Counted from the stretch's first letter, positions 28,063 to 38,437 are shown. The stretch is 64,000 nucleotides of DNA from Asaia platycodi JCM 25414 (GCF_000614545.1 NZ_BAKW01000012.1:37577-101576), one strand, 5' to 3'. The notes: generated by a model from the letters alone, not told the origin. Translations and numbers: made by a program.

Positions 28063-28484
28063 GAAATCTTGCTCCGCAACGAGGCATAGAACTGGACATG
28101 CTGGTGAATCATGCCCTCTGCCTGCCAGCGATCCGTCTTCAGCGAGAGCGACACCCCGCTATATTCCCAGGTCGTGGTCGTACCATCGGGCTCACGAATG
28201 TACTGATACAGCGTACCACTACCGATACTGCCGGCATTCCAGAAAGCGGCCTCGATTGCCGCTACCAGACTGTCAAGATTCGCATTGGCACGCGCGATGG
28301 TAAAAACACCGCGCCACCCGCTGGGCGTGTTGAACTCGACCGGCAGACCGTTGAGCGGCGTCGCACGCTGAATAATGGTGTGCTGCTCGGACTGAAAGCC
28401 GGTCACATCGCGCAGGTCAATCCGCGATCCGTTCCAGAGCAGCGTTATCCGGCAGTCCCGACCGATACTGTAAGGATTCACCAT
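28059..28484 (-). CDS. Tail tube protein
   Basis: A 141-residue beta-rich protein (DCRITLLWNGSRIDLRDVTG, GWRGVFTIARANANLD, LKTDRWQAEGMIHQHVQFYAS) immediately after the sheath gene. Tube proteins stack in rings inside the sheath, and size and order fit. Specific family motifs are not strong by eye, so the call depends largely on the sheath-tube-chaperone order. Confidence 0.72.
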   Translation of the reverse strand: MVNPYSIGRDCRITLLWNGSRIDLRDVTGFQSEQHTIIQRATPLNGLPVEFNTPSGWRGVFTIARANANLDSLVAAIEAAFWNAGSIGSGTLYQYIREPDGTTTTWEYSGVSLSLKTDRWQAEGMIHQHVQFYASLRSKIS

Positions 28485-28487
28485 GGA

Positions 28488-29977
28488 TCAGACACTCCCG
28501 CTGGCAGTGCTGACGCTCACAGAGGCGCCCCCCTGCAGATTGATGATGAATTTCTCGTTGATCCCCTGATACTGCACTTGCACGTCAGCCTGCACATACC
28601 CCGTCGCGACACGCTCGGTCGGATTATTGCTGCTGTCGCACAGAACCGCATAAGGCAGGCGACCGCCGGTCACACCAAGAATACCCTGAGACAGCAGGCT
28701 CGAAAGAAAGCCCAGTATCGACGCGCGAATATTACCGAAAAGACTGTCGTTGATCACGCTGCCAACATATTGACCCATCGTACCTTCGAGGGACCGCGCA
28801 AGATAATTGGTCAGACGCGTGTAGGCATCGCTCTGCACCGCCGCGTTCTGCGAGGTATTATGCCCGGCACGGATTGCCCAATACTGCCCCCCCGGCGAGG
28901 GATTGCAGATCACATCAATGCCATTCTCGATCAGGCACCGAGTTCGGCCAGCGTATAGCCAAAACGTGTCGCTTCGAGACCGTTCTTCTGACTCCCGACG
29001 ATACCCGTCAGTGGCTTGTTCAGACCCGATTGTTCGGGTGAGAGCGCAGCCAGCTTTCCGGCAGAGAAAAGCGCAGGGCTGACCAGCTGCAATCCAAGCG
29101 TATCATCATTCCACCACAGCCAGTCGCCATGCATGTATTTCAGCGCATGCGACCACAGGCCTAACGCCGTCTTGCTCTGTATGGCCTGAGCCAGCGTTTC
29201 GCCTTTTGGTCCGGCTGCGATCATGTAGATGCCTTCATCGCGACCAAAAGCCAGCATCGGCACCATCGTCGCCATGTCTCCCACGCCTGCGAGCGTTGCC
29301 ACACTGCATCCCTGGCTGGTCAGGCCATAGAGCCCCGTTCGCGCTTCCGCGACGCCTATGAAACGCCCCGGCGCGGGCTCTCCGCCATCGGCACCCCCGG
29401 CGAGCTGGACGGACCCGGTTTCCGTAATGGCGGCATCGCCCGCAATCTCAAGCAGAACAAGCGCCTGAGTATCTGCTGCCAGAGTCTGCGCAAGCGCCGT
29501 CCAGTCCGCTCCGGTATAGGCTGTCGCACCCAGCTCTTCGTGAGAAACACTCATAACGAACTGCCCATCACGGTAATTCTGGCGCGTCACACTCACAACG
29601 ACGGCATTACCAGCACTGCCAGTATAGCGTGCCTTGATCTGGGCCGCCCCCAGACTGGCCTGCGCCACCTTATCCGCCCCATCGGTCACCCGCACCAGGC
29701 AGAACTGACTTGCCCCCTGATGCACGGCCACATCGACCGCGACATTGAGGTTTGACGCCCAGCTGCGCTTGCCGGCAAAAATCTCCCGACACTGCCCGAC
29801 ACTGCCGACAAGACTTGGCACATCGACCGGCCCCCAGGAGGCCGTGCCAATAATCCCGAGAAGACCGGAGGAAACTCCCGATATCAGCAAGGTCTCAGGC
29901 TGGGCGATCTGGATATACAGATCAGGTACAGGCAGAGCTGCCGTATTCAGGGCGCCACTCTGTATGAGTTGTGGCAT
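28488..29977 (-). CDS. Contractile tail sheath protein (frameshifted in this sequence)
   Basis: Starts MPQLIQSGALNTAALPVPDLYIQ. The N-terminal and middle parts have sheath features (GLLGIIGTASWGPVDVPSLV, MVPMLAFGRDEGIYMIAAG, SGLNKPLTGIVGSQKNG). The frame ends at TGA 28931 after TLAELGA, but one C restored at 28934-28935 continues into LIENGIDVICNPSPGG, GHNTSQNAAVQSDAYTRLTN and the C-terminal domain, which is typical of sheaths. Total 496 residues. The two halves should not be called as two genes. Confidence 0.88.
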
Positions 29978-30004
29978 GGATGATCCTTCTTTTCTGGAAG
30001 TGAC

Positions 30005-30982
30005 CTAAACAGATTGAGGCTTTAGCTGGACTGTTCCATCGCAATCCGTGACCCAGATTCGATAGGCTGGTGGCAGTTCCTGCGCGAAAGCGAGAGCCTC
30101 GAGCGCCTCTACTGGCATCTCGGCACGCAGTTGGTCAGGCGCGATATCGTACGGCAACGAGGCGCCATCCAAGTGAATCCACCCCCCACCGGCCACCATC
30201 TGAGGCGACCAGACGGAATCATATCTGTCGAAAATAACGCGCACACGAACATCACGGCGAAAAAGAGACTGGGTCTGCATCGCATCCTGATCGTCTTCCC
30301 CTTCGAAAAAGATCTGCGCCTGTCTTCCATCGGTCAGAGCAAGCCAGTCGCGCGGTAGCAGGCGCGAAACCAGCAAATCGCCGAGCGTCGGTCGCATCTC
30401 GCAGGCGCTGGTCCAGAGAGAGACCCTGAAGATTTGGCTCTGCCGCCTGGTCAGACAGCTCGAACGACCATAGCCACCGATGACAGCTTTCAGGCTTCCT
30501 CCGGAAACACCGAGCCTGTCCTCATCGACCACGGCACCGTCGAGCTGCGACGCCAGGCTCTGCGCCACCTGCCCTGCTGTCTCCTGCGCGTCCACAACAT
30601 GTCGCGCTACACGACGTGCATTATTCGGCTGCGTCCAGATCAATGCGACAATACCGGGCGCAGCCCGGCGGGAGATCAGTCTGAATTGCGCGGCCCTGCC
30701 CCAGATCTCGACGGCAAGAGTGGGAGGAATACGCAGTGTTTCGACCCACTCCTGCCCCAACGGGGTCGCGAGCCCTTCATATCCACCTGTCAAAGCCGTT
30801 ACCGTCACATAGCTCACCGCTTCACGCAGGGAGGGTGAAGCGAAAAGATCGGAAGGCATGAGCGCCCCGGCCCGAAAAATGACTTTTTGTGCGGCCCAGA
30901 ACGACGATGATGCTGCAATATCGGCAAAACGGCTGGCACAGCAAAGGGCCAGCCCACGCGCTATATGAGAGAGATCTGTCAT
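30005..30982 (-). CDS. Phage structural protein of unknown role (neck region)
   Basis: A 325-residue ORF between the head-completion genes and the sheath. There is no signal peptide and it is mixed alpha/beta with several Trp residues (VEIWGRAAQFRLISRRAAP, VIFDRYDSVWSPQMV, GGGWIHLDG). The position suggests a connector, neck or tail-terminator protein, or a product of two older domains (the helical N-terminal half and the beta C-terminal half look different). I cannot assign a family. Confidence 0.6.
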   Translation of the reverse strand: MTDLSHIARGLALCCASRFADIAASSSFWAAQKVIFRAGALMPSDLFASPSLREAVSYVTVTALTGGYEGLATPLGQEWVETLRIPPTLAVEIWGRAAQFRLISRRAAPGIVALIWTQPNNARRVARHVVDAQETAGQVAQSLASQLDGAVVDEDRLGVSGGSLKAVIGGYGRSSCLTRRQSQIFRVSLWTSACEMRPTLGDLLVSRLLPRDWLALTDGRQAQIFFEGEDDQDAMQTQSLFRRDVRVRVIFDRYDSVWSPQMVAGGGWIHLDGASLPYDIAPDQLRAEMPVEALEALAFAQELPPAYRIWVTDCDGTVQLKPQSV

Positions 30983-30984
30983 GA

Positions 30985-31575
30985 TCAGACCTGCTGCAAT
31001 GACAGGTTCGCACGGGTTCCGTTCTGCGAAAGCTCGACCGAGTCAACACTATAACGCAGACCCAGTTCGTCGATGACCTGCATATACGGCACCAGACAGA
31101 AATCAGGCAGAACAGGCAGAGAGAGCATGTAGCTTCCCGAACGCAACGCACCCGGCATACCGCTGCGACTGTCCTCACCTTTGCCAGTCAGCACGACGCT
31201 CGCAGGACATTGCTCGACATGGCGCTGCGTTACGCCGCGCATCCCGAAAATCGAGATACGTCTGTTACAGGCAACGCAAAGGGGCGGGCGAAAAGCTTCA
31301 ATTTCGACAACGAAATAGAAGCGTTCTTCCTGCTGCAGAATATCCCCGATGAGCAGCGACGGGGCGTCGCTCAATACATATACCATCGGCCGCGCCCACA
31401 TACGGGGCTTGCGCATCTGAAAACCTGCATCGGCATCGAAACAGAGAAAAGGACTGCCCGTGAGGGTTGCCAAAGGCTTTAACGGATCAAAAACACGATA
31501 ATGTCTGCCAATCGTCCCGAGGCGGCGAGCCGCTCTGGCAAAGCCTGCATCCACACGCTCCTGCATGGCACGCAT
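30985..31575 (-). CDS. Phage head-tail joining protein, unassigned
   Basis: A 196-residue product if started at ATG 31575, which has GGGAGG upstream; a second ATG lies at 31566. It begins MRAMQERVDAGFARAARRLG and continues as a beta-rich domain (MVYVLSDAPSLLIGDIL, FYFVVEIEAFRPPLCVACNRR). The raw frame extends upstream into a wrong-frame reading of the head-completion gene, so the start matters. Position suggests a connector protein. Confidence 0.6.
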   Translation of the reverse strand: MRAMQERVDAGFARAARRLGTIGRHYRVFDPLKPLATLTGSPFLCFDADAGFQMRKPRMWARPMVYVLSDAPSLLIGDILQQEERFYFVVEIEAFRPPLCVACNRRISIFGMRGVTQRHVEQCPASVVLTGKGEDSRSGMPGALRSGSYMLSLPVLPDFCLVPYMQVIDELGLRYSVDSVELSQNGTRANLSLQQV

Positions 31576-31597
31576 CGCTTTCCCTCCCGCTCTTCTT

Positions 31598-32028
31598 TTA
31601 CATGATGATAGAAGCGTGATCCTGCAGATCAGGCCCGGGCACGACACCCAGGAAGCCGCACACACGACGACGCCACCAGTCGAAAAGACGCACACGCTCG
31701 GACAGCTCGCGCGTATTGCGCGTCCAGACAGAAACAGCCTGTGTATCCAGATTTTCCGAGACTGATTGGACGCACGCTCCATCTGGAGCAGGGTTGCCAG
31801 AAAATAACGCAGCCTTTTCCGTTCAGACCCGGCAAGTGTATTCAAGCGCCACTCGAGTGTTCCCGCATTCTGGAAAAACCGCCACGAACTCTCGCCGCTT
31901 GCCACGTCGCCAAGCGCCGCATAGCCGCAAAAACGCCTGATCTCGGTCTTATCGACCTCTGTCAGCGCCTCGCCCGTTATGCCCCGGTCCGAGACCCGGC
32001 CACAGAGGATGGAATCGACCTCGTTCAC
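31598..32028 (-). CDS. Head completion protein, gpL-like (frameshifted in this sequence)
   Basis: GTG start at 32028 overlaps the capsid stop (GTGA). The first frame gives GEALTEVDKTEIRRFCGYAALGD and RKRLRYFLATLLQMERA, the usual beginning of adaptor-like head completion proteins. At 31769-31770 one C is missing (TCCCAA read as TCCAA) and the correct frame continues SENLDTQAVSVWTRNTREL, DWWRRRVCGFLGVVPGPDL to TAA 31598. Repaired length 143 residues. Confidence 0.72.
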
Positions 32029-33391
32029 AGACCGAAACCGGCTGCATCCGTCCCCAGCTTTCGATCACAACGCCACGTTTGAGATAGGCATTGGTCGCCG
32101 TCGGAATAATCGACACATCGGCTGTCACATCCGTTGGCAAGGCAAACCCACCGATCCAGTACCATGATTGCGCGATGATCTGCTTCAGCCGATCGAGCGG
32201 CTCACGCGTGACCATAGCTACGCCATCCACCATCTCGATCAGAGCCCGTTCAGCATCAGGAATATCGGTGTGACCGACACAGGCGCAGTCTCCCTCGACC
32301 AGCGCCCCCTGCCCTAGAAGCAGCGCACGATGGATCGGGCCGCCGCCCAGTGAAACCTGCTGGGGCGCCTCCGTCGTCGGCACGAAGCGCACACCGAGCA
32401 ACTCGATAATCTGACCCGAGCGATATTCTTCCGAACCATAGGCACCGCGATAGAGGTATTTGAAATCCGCATCGCGAAACAGCGAGAGAAGCTGGAGGTC
32501 ATCGAGATAGCAATTATACGCGCCATTGATCATCGGCACGTTATTGCGACGCAACGAGGCCACACCCGCAAGAACGTGCTGAATGCCGAGCGTATCGCCA
32601 TCCGCAATGCGCAGATCGGCAGTACTCCGCTTGCCATTGGGACGCAAAACGAGGGGCGCCGTCGAGGCCACGACCGCATTGCCTGCCGTCGCATCCGCAA
32701 CAGAGACACCCGTTGACAGCTGCAACAGCCCCGAAACGCCACCAGGCGCGGTCGAGACATTGCTCTGATCGGCCGTCGCTGCAACAAGCGTATAGACCCC
32801 GCTCCCGATCGTCACGGTCATGCCGGCACTGGCATTGACCGGCCTTACCAGACCCGAAGCGATCACGAACTGGAAACCGCGAATATCATCGACAGCGATC
32901 GCGCTGGTCTTCGCTGTCGCCGTTGCCGTCACACGGGTATTACCGCCCAGATAACCGCCTACACCGCCGGGGACACCGCCAAACAATGTGTTACGCGCCA
33001 GCCGGTCGAGAGACTGCATGGCCTGCATGCCGTTGGTCTGCGCATTGGCCAGAAACTGGGAGGCGATCCCCACACCGGTAGTGACCATATTAAGGTCGAT
33101 CGTATCGCCATACTGGTTGATACTGAGCGTATATTGCTCGACCGACCACCCGCCCGGCGACAGACCATTGTCGAAATTGGTATTGCCCGAAGGCAAGAGC
33201 GGCTCGGTAACCGGCGCCTTGAGGCTCTTGCGCGTCTTGGTCAGCGTTTCACCAATAGCGTTGGGAAAAATCTCGCGATCGGCAACGGCACGAAAACCGA
33301 GGCGCGCATTCAGTCCCGTTTCGAATTCACGCGCCAGAAACCCCTGCTGAATGGCCGCGCGCAATTGCTCGGGAAAATTCTCGATACCCAT
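32025..33391 (-). CDS. Major capsid protein (frameshift at the extreme end)
   Basis: Starts MGIENFPEQLRAAIQQGFLA. It has the long N-terminal arm followed by a capsid-like core (YGDTIDLNMVTTGVGIASQ, DRLARNTLFGGVPGGVGGY, FPxAIGETLTKTRK-like region) and C-terminal AYLKRGVVIESWG. Near 32052-32055 a G run is one base short. Repair gives ...WGTDAAGFGL and a TGA at 32025 that overlaps the next gene GTG. That yields 455 residues, whereas the raw frame runs on into the next gene. Assignment is from size, composition and the portal-scaffold-capsid order. Confidence 0.8.
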
Positions 33392-33415
33392 TCTTTCACC
33401 CCTGACCCGTCATTT

Positions 33416-33853
33416 TCAGATAATTCCAGCAAGAAACTGGCGTTTGCGTGCGGCATAATCCGCCTCGGCCAGAGCGCGCGCATCCTGCACCTGCACGTCA
33501 GCCGGTTTCGGTACGCCGCTCTCCCGACCGACAGAAGCGGCCGTCACGCGAGAATCCCTGAACAGAAAGCCGCGCGCCTGGCGCGCCTGCGCCATGGCTT
33601 CTTCCACGCCCGATATTTCCCCTTCCTCCGACCAACCGATCCCGGAGCGATCCATCAGTGCCATCACAGCTTCCGGATCATGGGCGCCGAGGCGCACCGC
33701 CTCAGCGCGCAGGGCATTCGTCAGCACGGTTTCGCGTGCGGCCTGTGTTATTCGGACCATTTCTTCCTGGTGCGCCTGAACAAGGGAATCCCGTTCAGCA
33801 GCAAGTTCAGCAAGAGACCGGCGAAGCGCATCGATGTCATCTGACATATCCAT
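33416..33853 (-). CDS. Capsid scaffolding protein (GP20-like)
   Basis: A 145-residue, highly charged helical protein with an N-terminal coiled coil (DALRRSLAELAAERDSLVQ). The scaffold-like core reads NALRAEAVRLGAHDPEAVMA, and a segment with ARQARGFLFRDS follows. It sits directly before the capsid gene. Scaffold proteins direct prohead assembly and are later removed. No separate protease gene is visible. Confidence 0.7.
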   Translation of the reverse strand: MDMSDDIDALRRSLAELAAERDSLVQAHQEEMVRITQAARETVLTNALRAEAVRLGAHDPEAVMALMDRSGIGWSEEGEISGVEEAMAQARQARGFLFRDSRVTAASVGRESGVPKPADVQVQDARALAEADYAARKRQFLAGII

Positions 33854-33873
33854 TTCCCCTCAAATGGTTCTCT

Positions 33874-35280
33874 TCAGGCTGCGCGGGCAGCCATGATTTT
33901 TGTCCATTCTGCAGCAGGGTCCGCAATTCCCGTGGCGCAGGCGTAGAGCCGCGCGGCCGTCTCCTGACTCAGCAGGCCAGAGCTCACAGCTTCGCCCAGC
34001 CCCTGCGCCATGGGCAGAAGCTCGCCTTCGTCGGCCCTAAACCAGGCGGGCCAGTGAAGAGAAAGACCGGCAGGATCCAGATCCCTGCGGGTATGCCCCG
34101 CGATCGACAACCCTTCAGGCAGAACCGAGGAAAAGCGGCACAACATCCGATAAAGAGGCAGAATACCGCCATCGCCATAAGTCCCGCGCAGACGATCCGC
34201 CATCCAGATCAGAGGCTGACACATCAGCTCCATGGCCCGACCCGATTGAGGGGCGCCCAGACGATCACCATGGGTACGATTGCCATGAAGCTGCTCAAGC
34301 ACAAGCTGACGCAGTTCCCGATAATGGGCCAGCACTGCCCCAGCCGCCGCACCATTGATTTCAAGCAGCTTTGCATCGCCCTCAGGTGGCAATGTCAGCG
34401 CCGATGCGGCTCCCCCCTGGCGCGCCACACCCTCCATGATGTCAGGCGTTTTCAGCACCAGCGTCGGGTCAGAGCCGTATTTCAGACCACGCCCCGCCTG
34501 CGAAAGCAGATAATCCGCTTCGATAATCGTATCGATCGCTTTTTCGAAACTGCACTCTCCGTCCGGCTCCGTCCCCGATCCAGCCCCCAAATTGCGGATC
34601 CAGACCACAGGCACAAAGCCTAGATCATGGTCACTCGATCGTTCCTCGTCACGAACCAGACCACCCTCCCCTTCGACGCTGGGGCACGAACACCTCCAGC
34701 GCCGTGCGGGTCCAGCGACGCTGCCACCAGAAACGGGATGACCTGGCATCAGGTGCCATCGCATAGCCGCTCGCTTCGAGGTCGACACCCATGACCATGA
34801 AGCGTTCGGTTACCATCAAAAGCGCGCCGCAAGAGTCCCATTCAGGTGTCAGATACGCGGTTTCCAGAAGCGAAAGTCGCGGCATCCTGCCCTGAATTTC
34901 GACCCAGATCGCAACCGAACCTACAGACCCCCGGGTCGCCACCTGCATCATGAAAGCAGGCAGACCCGTCTCAAGAGCAAAGGCGTTCATAGCTCGGATG
35001 TCAGCGCGTGAGACGCGACAGCGAGAGGCCAATGGGTATTGCCGAATAAAAGCGAGACCGCTTCATCGACGACGGTGCGGCAGAGATTGGTCCGCACCGA
35101 AGGGCGTCTTTGTGAAAGCGGAATATATTCTCCCGCTACGCTGCGCTCGCTCGCGAAAGGATGGGGCAGAGCGTCATATTGCACCCCATCGAGTACTTTC
35201 TGCAGCGCCAGCAACCGCCGCGTGCGCAAAGACGCACCGGGCGGGACGGCATAACGCCCCTGCAACGCCAACCAGTCCAT
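33874..35280 (-). CDS. Portal protein (two compensating frameshifts in this sequence)
   Basis: Head vertex ring through which DNA is packaged. Frame 1 (MDWLALQGRYAVPPGASL...SVRTNLCRTVVDEAVSLLFG) switches at about 34991, one base short. The next frame supplies ETGLPAFMMQVATRGSVGSV. At 34681-34684 a C run is one too long, and the third frame gives DHDLGFVPVVWIRNLGAGSG through SFEKAIDTIIEADYLLSQAGR, GNRTHGDRLGAPQSGRAMEL and the C-terminus. One loss plus one gain returns 468 residues. The start lies 10 bases from the terL stop. Confidence 0.82.
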
Positions 35281-35290
35281 AAAAACTTCC

Positions 35291-36616
35291 TTATCGTGAA
35301 AGGCTGAACCATCCCTGGTCCTGCCAGCGGCCTCGTGCCGTCTGCGGCTCGATCATCAATTCGGTCAGTGCCCAGATCAGAGCATCTGCCCTGTCGGGTG
35401 ACGACGCACCGCCAAACCCACGAATGGAAAACAGGCAAAGCTGCGTTTCGAGTTCAGGAAACCGCCCGTGATGCACCACGCGCCCTTGTTCATAGAGTGC
35501 GGCAACCGGCTCGGCACGTGCCACCTTCCCGCGCGAGGCCGTGACCATTTTCAGCGATGCTGTCGGGTCGATGCTTCGCAAGGTGGCCTCCACCAGCGCG
35601 CCGCCGAAATTACGCTCGGCGATCACCCGATCCGCTCGCCAGAGCGCGACGCTCTGCATGACGCGACGAGCCCAGGCCATCGGTGTGTCGCGCAAAGAGC
35701 AGTCCTCCAGAACATGCCCGATCCCATCATGATCCAGGCCCGCCACGACGATACCGATTTCGTCGGCCTTCAGGTCGGACGGACCAGACGCTCCCGACGG
35801 ATCGACTGCCACCACAATGCGCCGCATCTGACCGATCAGCGCCTCGCGATCGTGCTCTGCACTTACGTTGCTTCTCTTGAACAAATCCACGCGCCAGAGC
35901 GCGTCCTCGATCGCCGTCTGATATTCACCAAGCAGAAAGCGCCTGCGCTCTCGCTCCGGCAGTGCTTCGAGCTGCTGTAGATAAGCCTCGCTCAGATTGG
36001 CTCGGTTCTGCTCCGGATTCATCATCATCGAGGCATAAAGCGTCGGATCGGCATGGTGCAGGCCTGATCGCGGCTCAACACCGCTTTCGAAAAGCGCATA
36101 AAGCCAATGATCGGTCGTCGGCGGATTGGCGTCGATATATTCGCGAACCGTCAGGGCACAACGCTGCGCCAGTCGGGTCAGCAGCATATTGCGCGCACCA
36201 TAACTGATCTGACTCGCCTCATTCAGATAGATGGTCGCAAATTCGAGCCCGAGAATTTTTTCGGTACGCGCAGAATCATCGAGCCCACCGAAAAGGATCG
36301 ACGATCCGTTCGGGAAAACAACCCGATTACTTTGTCCGTCCCATTTATAGCGTATATGCGCAAAGCAGCATCGCATTACCTTCGGAAACGTATCCTGAAT
36401 AACGCTCGCCCGCAGGGCAATCTGACGATGCCGAAACACGCCATGACGCGATTGCGGTACGCGCAGCGCCCTGATCACCAGCGCCCGGATCAGAATGAAT
36501 GTCTTGCCTGATCGCGAGCCACCTCGCAGAAAGATGTGCCGCGCCTCGCCACCAAGCAGACGATTGGCCTGTTCCTGCACAGGCGTCAGGGCAAACACCG
36601 ACCTAGAGTGCTTCAT
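35291..36616 (-). CDS. terL: Terminase large subunit
   Basis: Phage DNA packaging ATPase/nuclease, 441 residues. Walker A is FLRGGSRSGKTFI; the Walker B-like element is ATIYLNEASQ; the coupling motif follows. The C-terminal RNase H-like nuclease has RIVVAVDPSGA, RVIAERNFGG and ASSPDRADALIWAL, which place its acidic metal ligands. Frame intact. It overlaps terS by 14 bases. This is the best marker that the element descends from a DNA-packaging phage. Confidence 0.95.
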   Translation of the reverse strand: MKHSRSVFALTPVQEQANRLLGGEARHIFLRGGSRSGKTFILIRALVIRALRVPQSRHGVFRHRQIALRASVIQDTFPKVMRCCFAHIRYKWDGQSNRVVFPNGSSILFGGLDDSARTEKILGLEFATIYLNEASQISYGARNMLLTRLAQRCALTVREYIDANPPTTDHWLYALFESGVEPRSGLHHADPTLYASMMMNPEQNRANLSEAYLQQLEALPERERRRFLLGEYQTAIEDALWRVDLFKRSNVSAEHDREALIGQMRRIVVAVDPSGASGPSDLKADEIGIVVAGLDHDGIGHVLEDCSLRDTPMAWARRVMQSVALWRADRVIAERNFGGALVEATLRSIDPTASLKMVTASRGKVARAEPVAALYEQGRVVHHGRFPELETQLCLFSIRGFGGASSPDRADALIWALTELMIEPQTARGRWQDQGWFSLSR

Positions 36617-37040
36617 CGCCCTCGGTCAGGGAAAGCTCTACCTCACTTTCCTCGACACTCCCACGCGCATCGCGAAAACTGGCAGGACGATGAGCCCGCA
36701 GCAACATGCGTAAAAGGCCGTCGCTATACCGCTTTCGCGTCACCGGGTTACCGTCGGAATCGCAAATCAGACGGCCGCCATAAAGCAGCGGCTCCTCATA
36801 ACCCTCAAGCGCCCTGCGACGGGCCTCGGCCTCAAGAAGATCGGTCGCCTCCTCAAGGGCCTGTTTCCAGTGCTCACTGAATGCTTCGTCGCCGTGCCGC
36901 CAGTTATAGGCGGTCTTGCGATCAATTCCGGCTGCCCGCGCAGCTTCCGACACATTTCCCGTCTTCTTCAGGTGATCGAGAAAAATAGTTTTGAGGGCAT
37001 CGCCCGGAGGGCGGTCTCGTTTACCGAGCCTTTGTTCCAT
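36603..37040 (-). CDS. terS: Terminase small subunit
   Basis: A 145-residue DNA-recognition subunit with an N-terminal helix-turn-helix typical of this family (FLDHLKKTGNVSEAARAAGI, DRKTAYNWRHGDEAF). After it come a helical oligomerisation part (EHWKQALEEATDLLEAEARR) and the recurrent RRALEGYEEPLLYGGRL. It overlaps terL. The acidic tail is usual for TerL contact. Confidence 0.88.
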   Translation of the reverse strand: MEQRLGKRDRPPGDALKTIFLDHLKKTGNVSEAARAAGIDRKTAYNWRHGDEAFSEHWKQALEEATDLLEAEARRRALEGYEEPLLYGGRLICDSDGNPVTRKRYSDGLLRMLLRAHRPASFRDARGSVEESEVELSLTEGDEAL

Positions 37041-37069
37041 CTTGGCTCCAATTTATTATCGTGGAGACG

Positions 37070-37441
37070 TCAGCGGTCCCTGAGACTTCTTCTTTTCGTT
37101 CGGGTCGTTTCGTATCCGTTTTTTCTTAAGCACAGTCTGTCGCTCTGACTCATTTCCTCAATGATTTTACGCGTGATTAACGACATCAGGGCGAAACGCA
37201 CACTGCCGATCCGGGTAAGGGTTCCCAGTCGTTTTCGACAGGGAACCGTACGTAGACGCATATCGGGAAAAGACAAATTCGCGTCAGCCAGATCGACCCA
37301 GCACAAATCCAAATCAGCTCGGTGCCGCAACTCTGAGGCGCTTATGAACGGACATAAAACGGCCTCACCGGGCATTATTCTCACGACAAGAAGAAAAATT
37401 CTCCGACACGAAACCACGTCTCCGACACGAATGTCGGCCAT
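37070..37441 (-). CDS. Hypothetical protein upstream of terS
   Basis: A 123-residue ORF. The N-terminal 95 residues read as a small beta barrel (MADIRVGDVVSCRRIFLLV, EAVLCPFISASEL, RLRTVPCRKRLGTLTRIG), somewhat like the SH3-like fold of PemK/MazF proteins. The C-terminus is basic. No clear ribosome binding site. There is no antitoxin-like partner beside it, so a toxin role is not supported. Part of the leftward phage operon by orientation. Confidence 0.5.
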   Translation of the reverse strand: MADIRVGDVVSCRRIFLLVVRIMPGEAVLCPFISASELRHRADLDLCWVDLADANLSFPDMRLRTVPCRKRLGTLTRIGSVRFALMSLITRKIIEEMSQSDRLCLRKNGYETTRTKRRSLRDR

Positions 37442-37475
37442 GTCGGCAATCCGTAGTTATTTCATAATTTATTAA

Positions 37476-38002
37476 CTATACTTTGTTTTTATTTATATTG
37501 CAAGTTTTATTATTATAATATTCGCTCACCCTCTCCAATGCCAGCGCACATTGTGCTGCCGTCTTGGTGCGCGCCTGAGCCCGGGCACCCTCAGGAAAGA
37601 TCATTCTTGCCATGTCAGGAAAACTCATTTCTCGCACGAGCATCATCTCTATACGCGCATGAAGCTCGGCCCCAGAATCTCCGCGAGGTGACGCAATCTC
37701 TGGGCACATTTTCCGCGCCCAAGCATCCAGGTATGTACATCTCCCGCTTCGCCGCCTCGTGTCACCCCTCCGTCCTCAACGATACCGAGCGCTGCATAGT
37801 CGTATTCCATTCGCCAACGCTGGGCAGCCGCCACTTCATCATCACCGATATCCCCACTCTCATACAGCCAGGCTACGGTCGACAGGACCCTGAGAGCGGC
37901 CCCGTCCTTGCGAAAACGATCCCGCTTCATACGCTCGGGCGTCGGTAGACAGATCTCGCCGTCCAACAGGCTCGATCCACCTTCACTGGCGCATAGTCTC
38001 AT
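37476..38002 (-). CDS. Helix-rich phage regulator-like protein (frameshifted in this sequence)
   Basis: ATG 38002 has AGGAG upstream (an in-frame GTG at 38023 lacks one). The first frame gives LRVLSTVAWLYESGDIGDDEVAAAQRW and then goes off at 37670-37673, where a G run is one short. The correct frame continues AELHARIEMMLVREMSFPDMA to an AT-rich Asn/Lys tail. Repaired length 175 residues. It resembles the C-terminal DUF6456-like proteins of alphaproteobacteria, some of which lie in phage-derived clusters. Function unknown. Confidence 0.6.
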
Positions 38003-38023
38003 ATAAAGAATCTCCTGGGTCAC

Positions 38024-38042
38024 GGGCGCTCGATGAGCGCCC
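38024..38042. repeat. Short perfect hairpin in the leftward leader
   Basis: GGGCGCTC and GAGCGCCC around GAT, between the 88-residue gene and the next leftward gene. No T tract follows on either strand, so it is more likely a processing or attenuating hairpin than a terminator. Confidence 0.4.
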
Positions 38043-38077
38043 GGCTCTCTGTCGCGGTTCTCACATGTGTCCTGCGC

Positions 38078-38344
38078 TCAAGCCGCGCCATCCGACATGG
38101 CAGGCTGGTAACGCGCCGTTGCCCGCGCCGCATTGAGATAGGAGGGCGGATCGACTTCATCCCACAGCGCCAGCCATGTGACGGGATGCCCCGCGGGCAA
38201 GGCCCCGGACTCGTCACGCTCATCCGCTCCCGGCACTTCTCTCGGTGGCTGGTGCGGCGGTACGACACCGTTCAGCGCTTCCAGAGCTTTGACGAGTGCC
38301 TCTCCTGTTGCGGCACGCCTGCCGCTTTCCCTCACAATCTTCAT
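38078..38344 (-). CDS. Hypothetical protein, first gene of the leftward phage operon
   Basis: An 88-residue ORF with a good Shine-Dalgarno (GGGTGGA) before ATG 38344. Its N-terminal part is helical and basic (MKIVRESGRRAATGEALVK). The rest is Pro-rich with WLALWDEVDPPSYLNAARA. I do not recognise a family. It is transcribed divergently from the XRE regulator, and an operator-like dyad (38368-38382) lies just upstream, so it is a candidate early or regulatory gene. Confidence 0.55.
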   Translation of the reverse strand: MKIVRESGRRAATGEALVKALEALNGVVPPHQPPREVPGADERDESGALPAGHPVTWLALWDEVDPPSYLNAARATARYQPAMSDGAA

Positions 38345-38367
38345 TCCACCCAGCTTCCGCCAAAAGA

Positions 38368-38382
38368 ATGGCTAAATGCCAC
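38368..38382. promoter_or_regulatory. Operator-like dyad 1
   Basis: ATGGC-TAAAT-GCCAC, 24 bases upstream of the 88-residue leftward gene. First of four copies of ATGGC-N5-GCCAT in this region, one mismatch from the consensus. Confidence 0.6.
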
Positions 38383-38422
38383 TAACTGGCACGCGGACCA
38401 CTCCGTAAATTACCCACTGGAT

Positions 38423-38437
38423 TTGGCAATGAGCCAT
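38423..38437. promoter_or_regulatory. Operator-like dyad 2
   Basis: TTGGC-AATGA-GCCAT, 16 bases upstream of the regulator ATG at 38453. A possible -10 (TATGAA, 38441-38446) starts four bases later, so binding here could autoregulate the XRE gene. Confidence 0.6.

Noticed and set aside
28488..28913. A separate tube-like or fibre gene after the sheath
   Set aside because: It continues the sheath C-terminal domain once one C is restored at 28934, so it is the second half of the same gene.
37070..37441. A PemK/MazF-type toxin
   Set aside because: The barrel-like pattern is weak and there is no antitoxin gene next to it.
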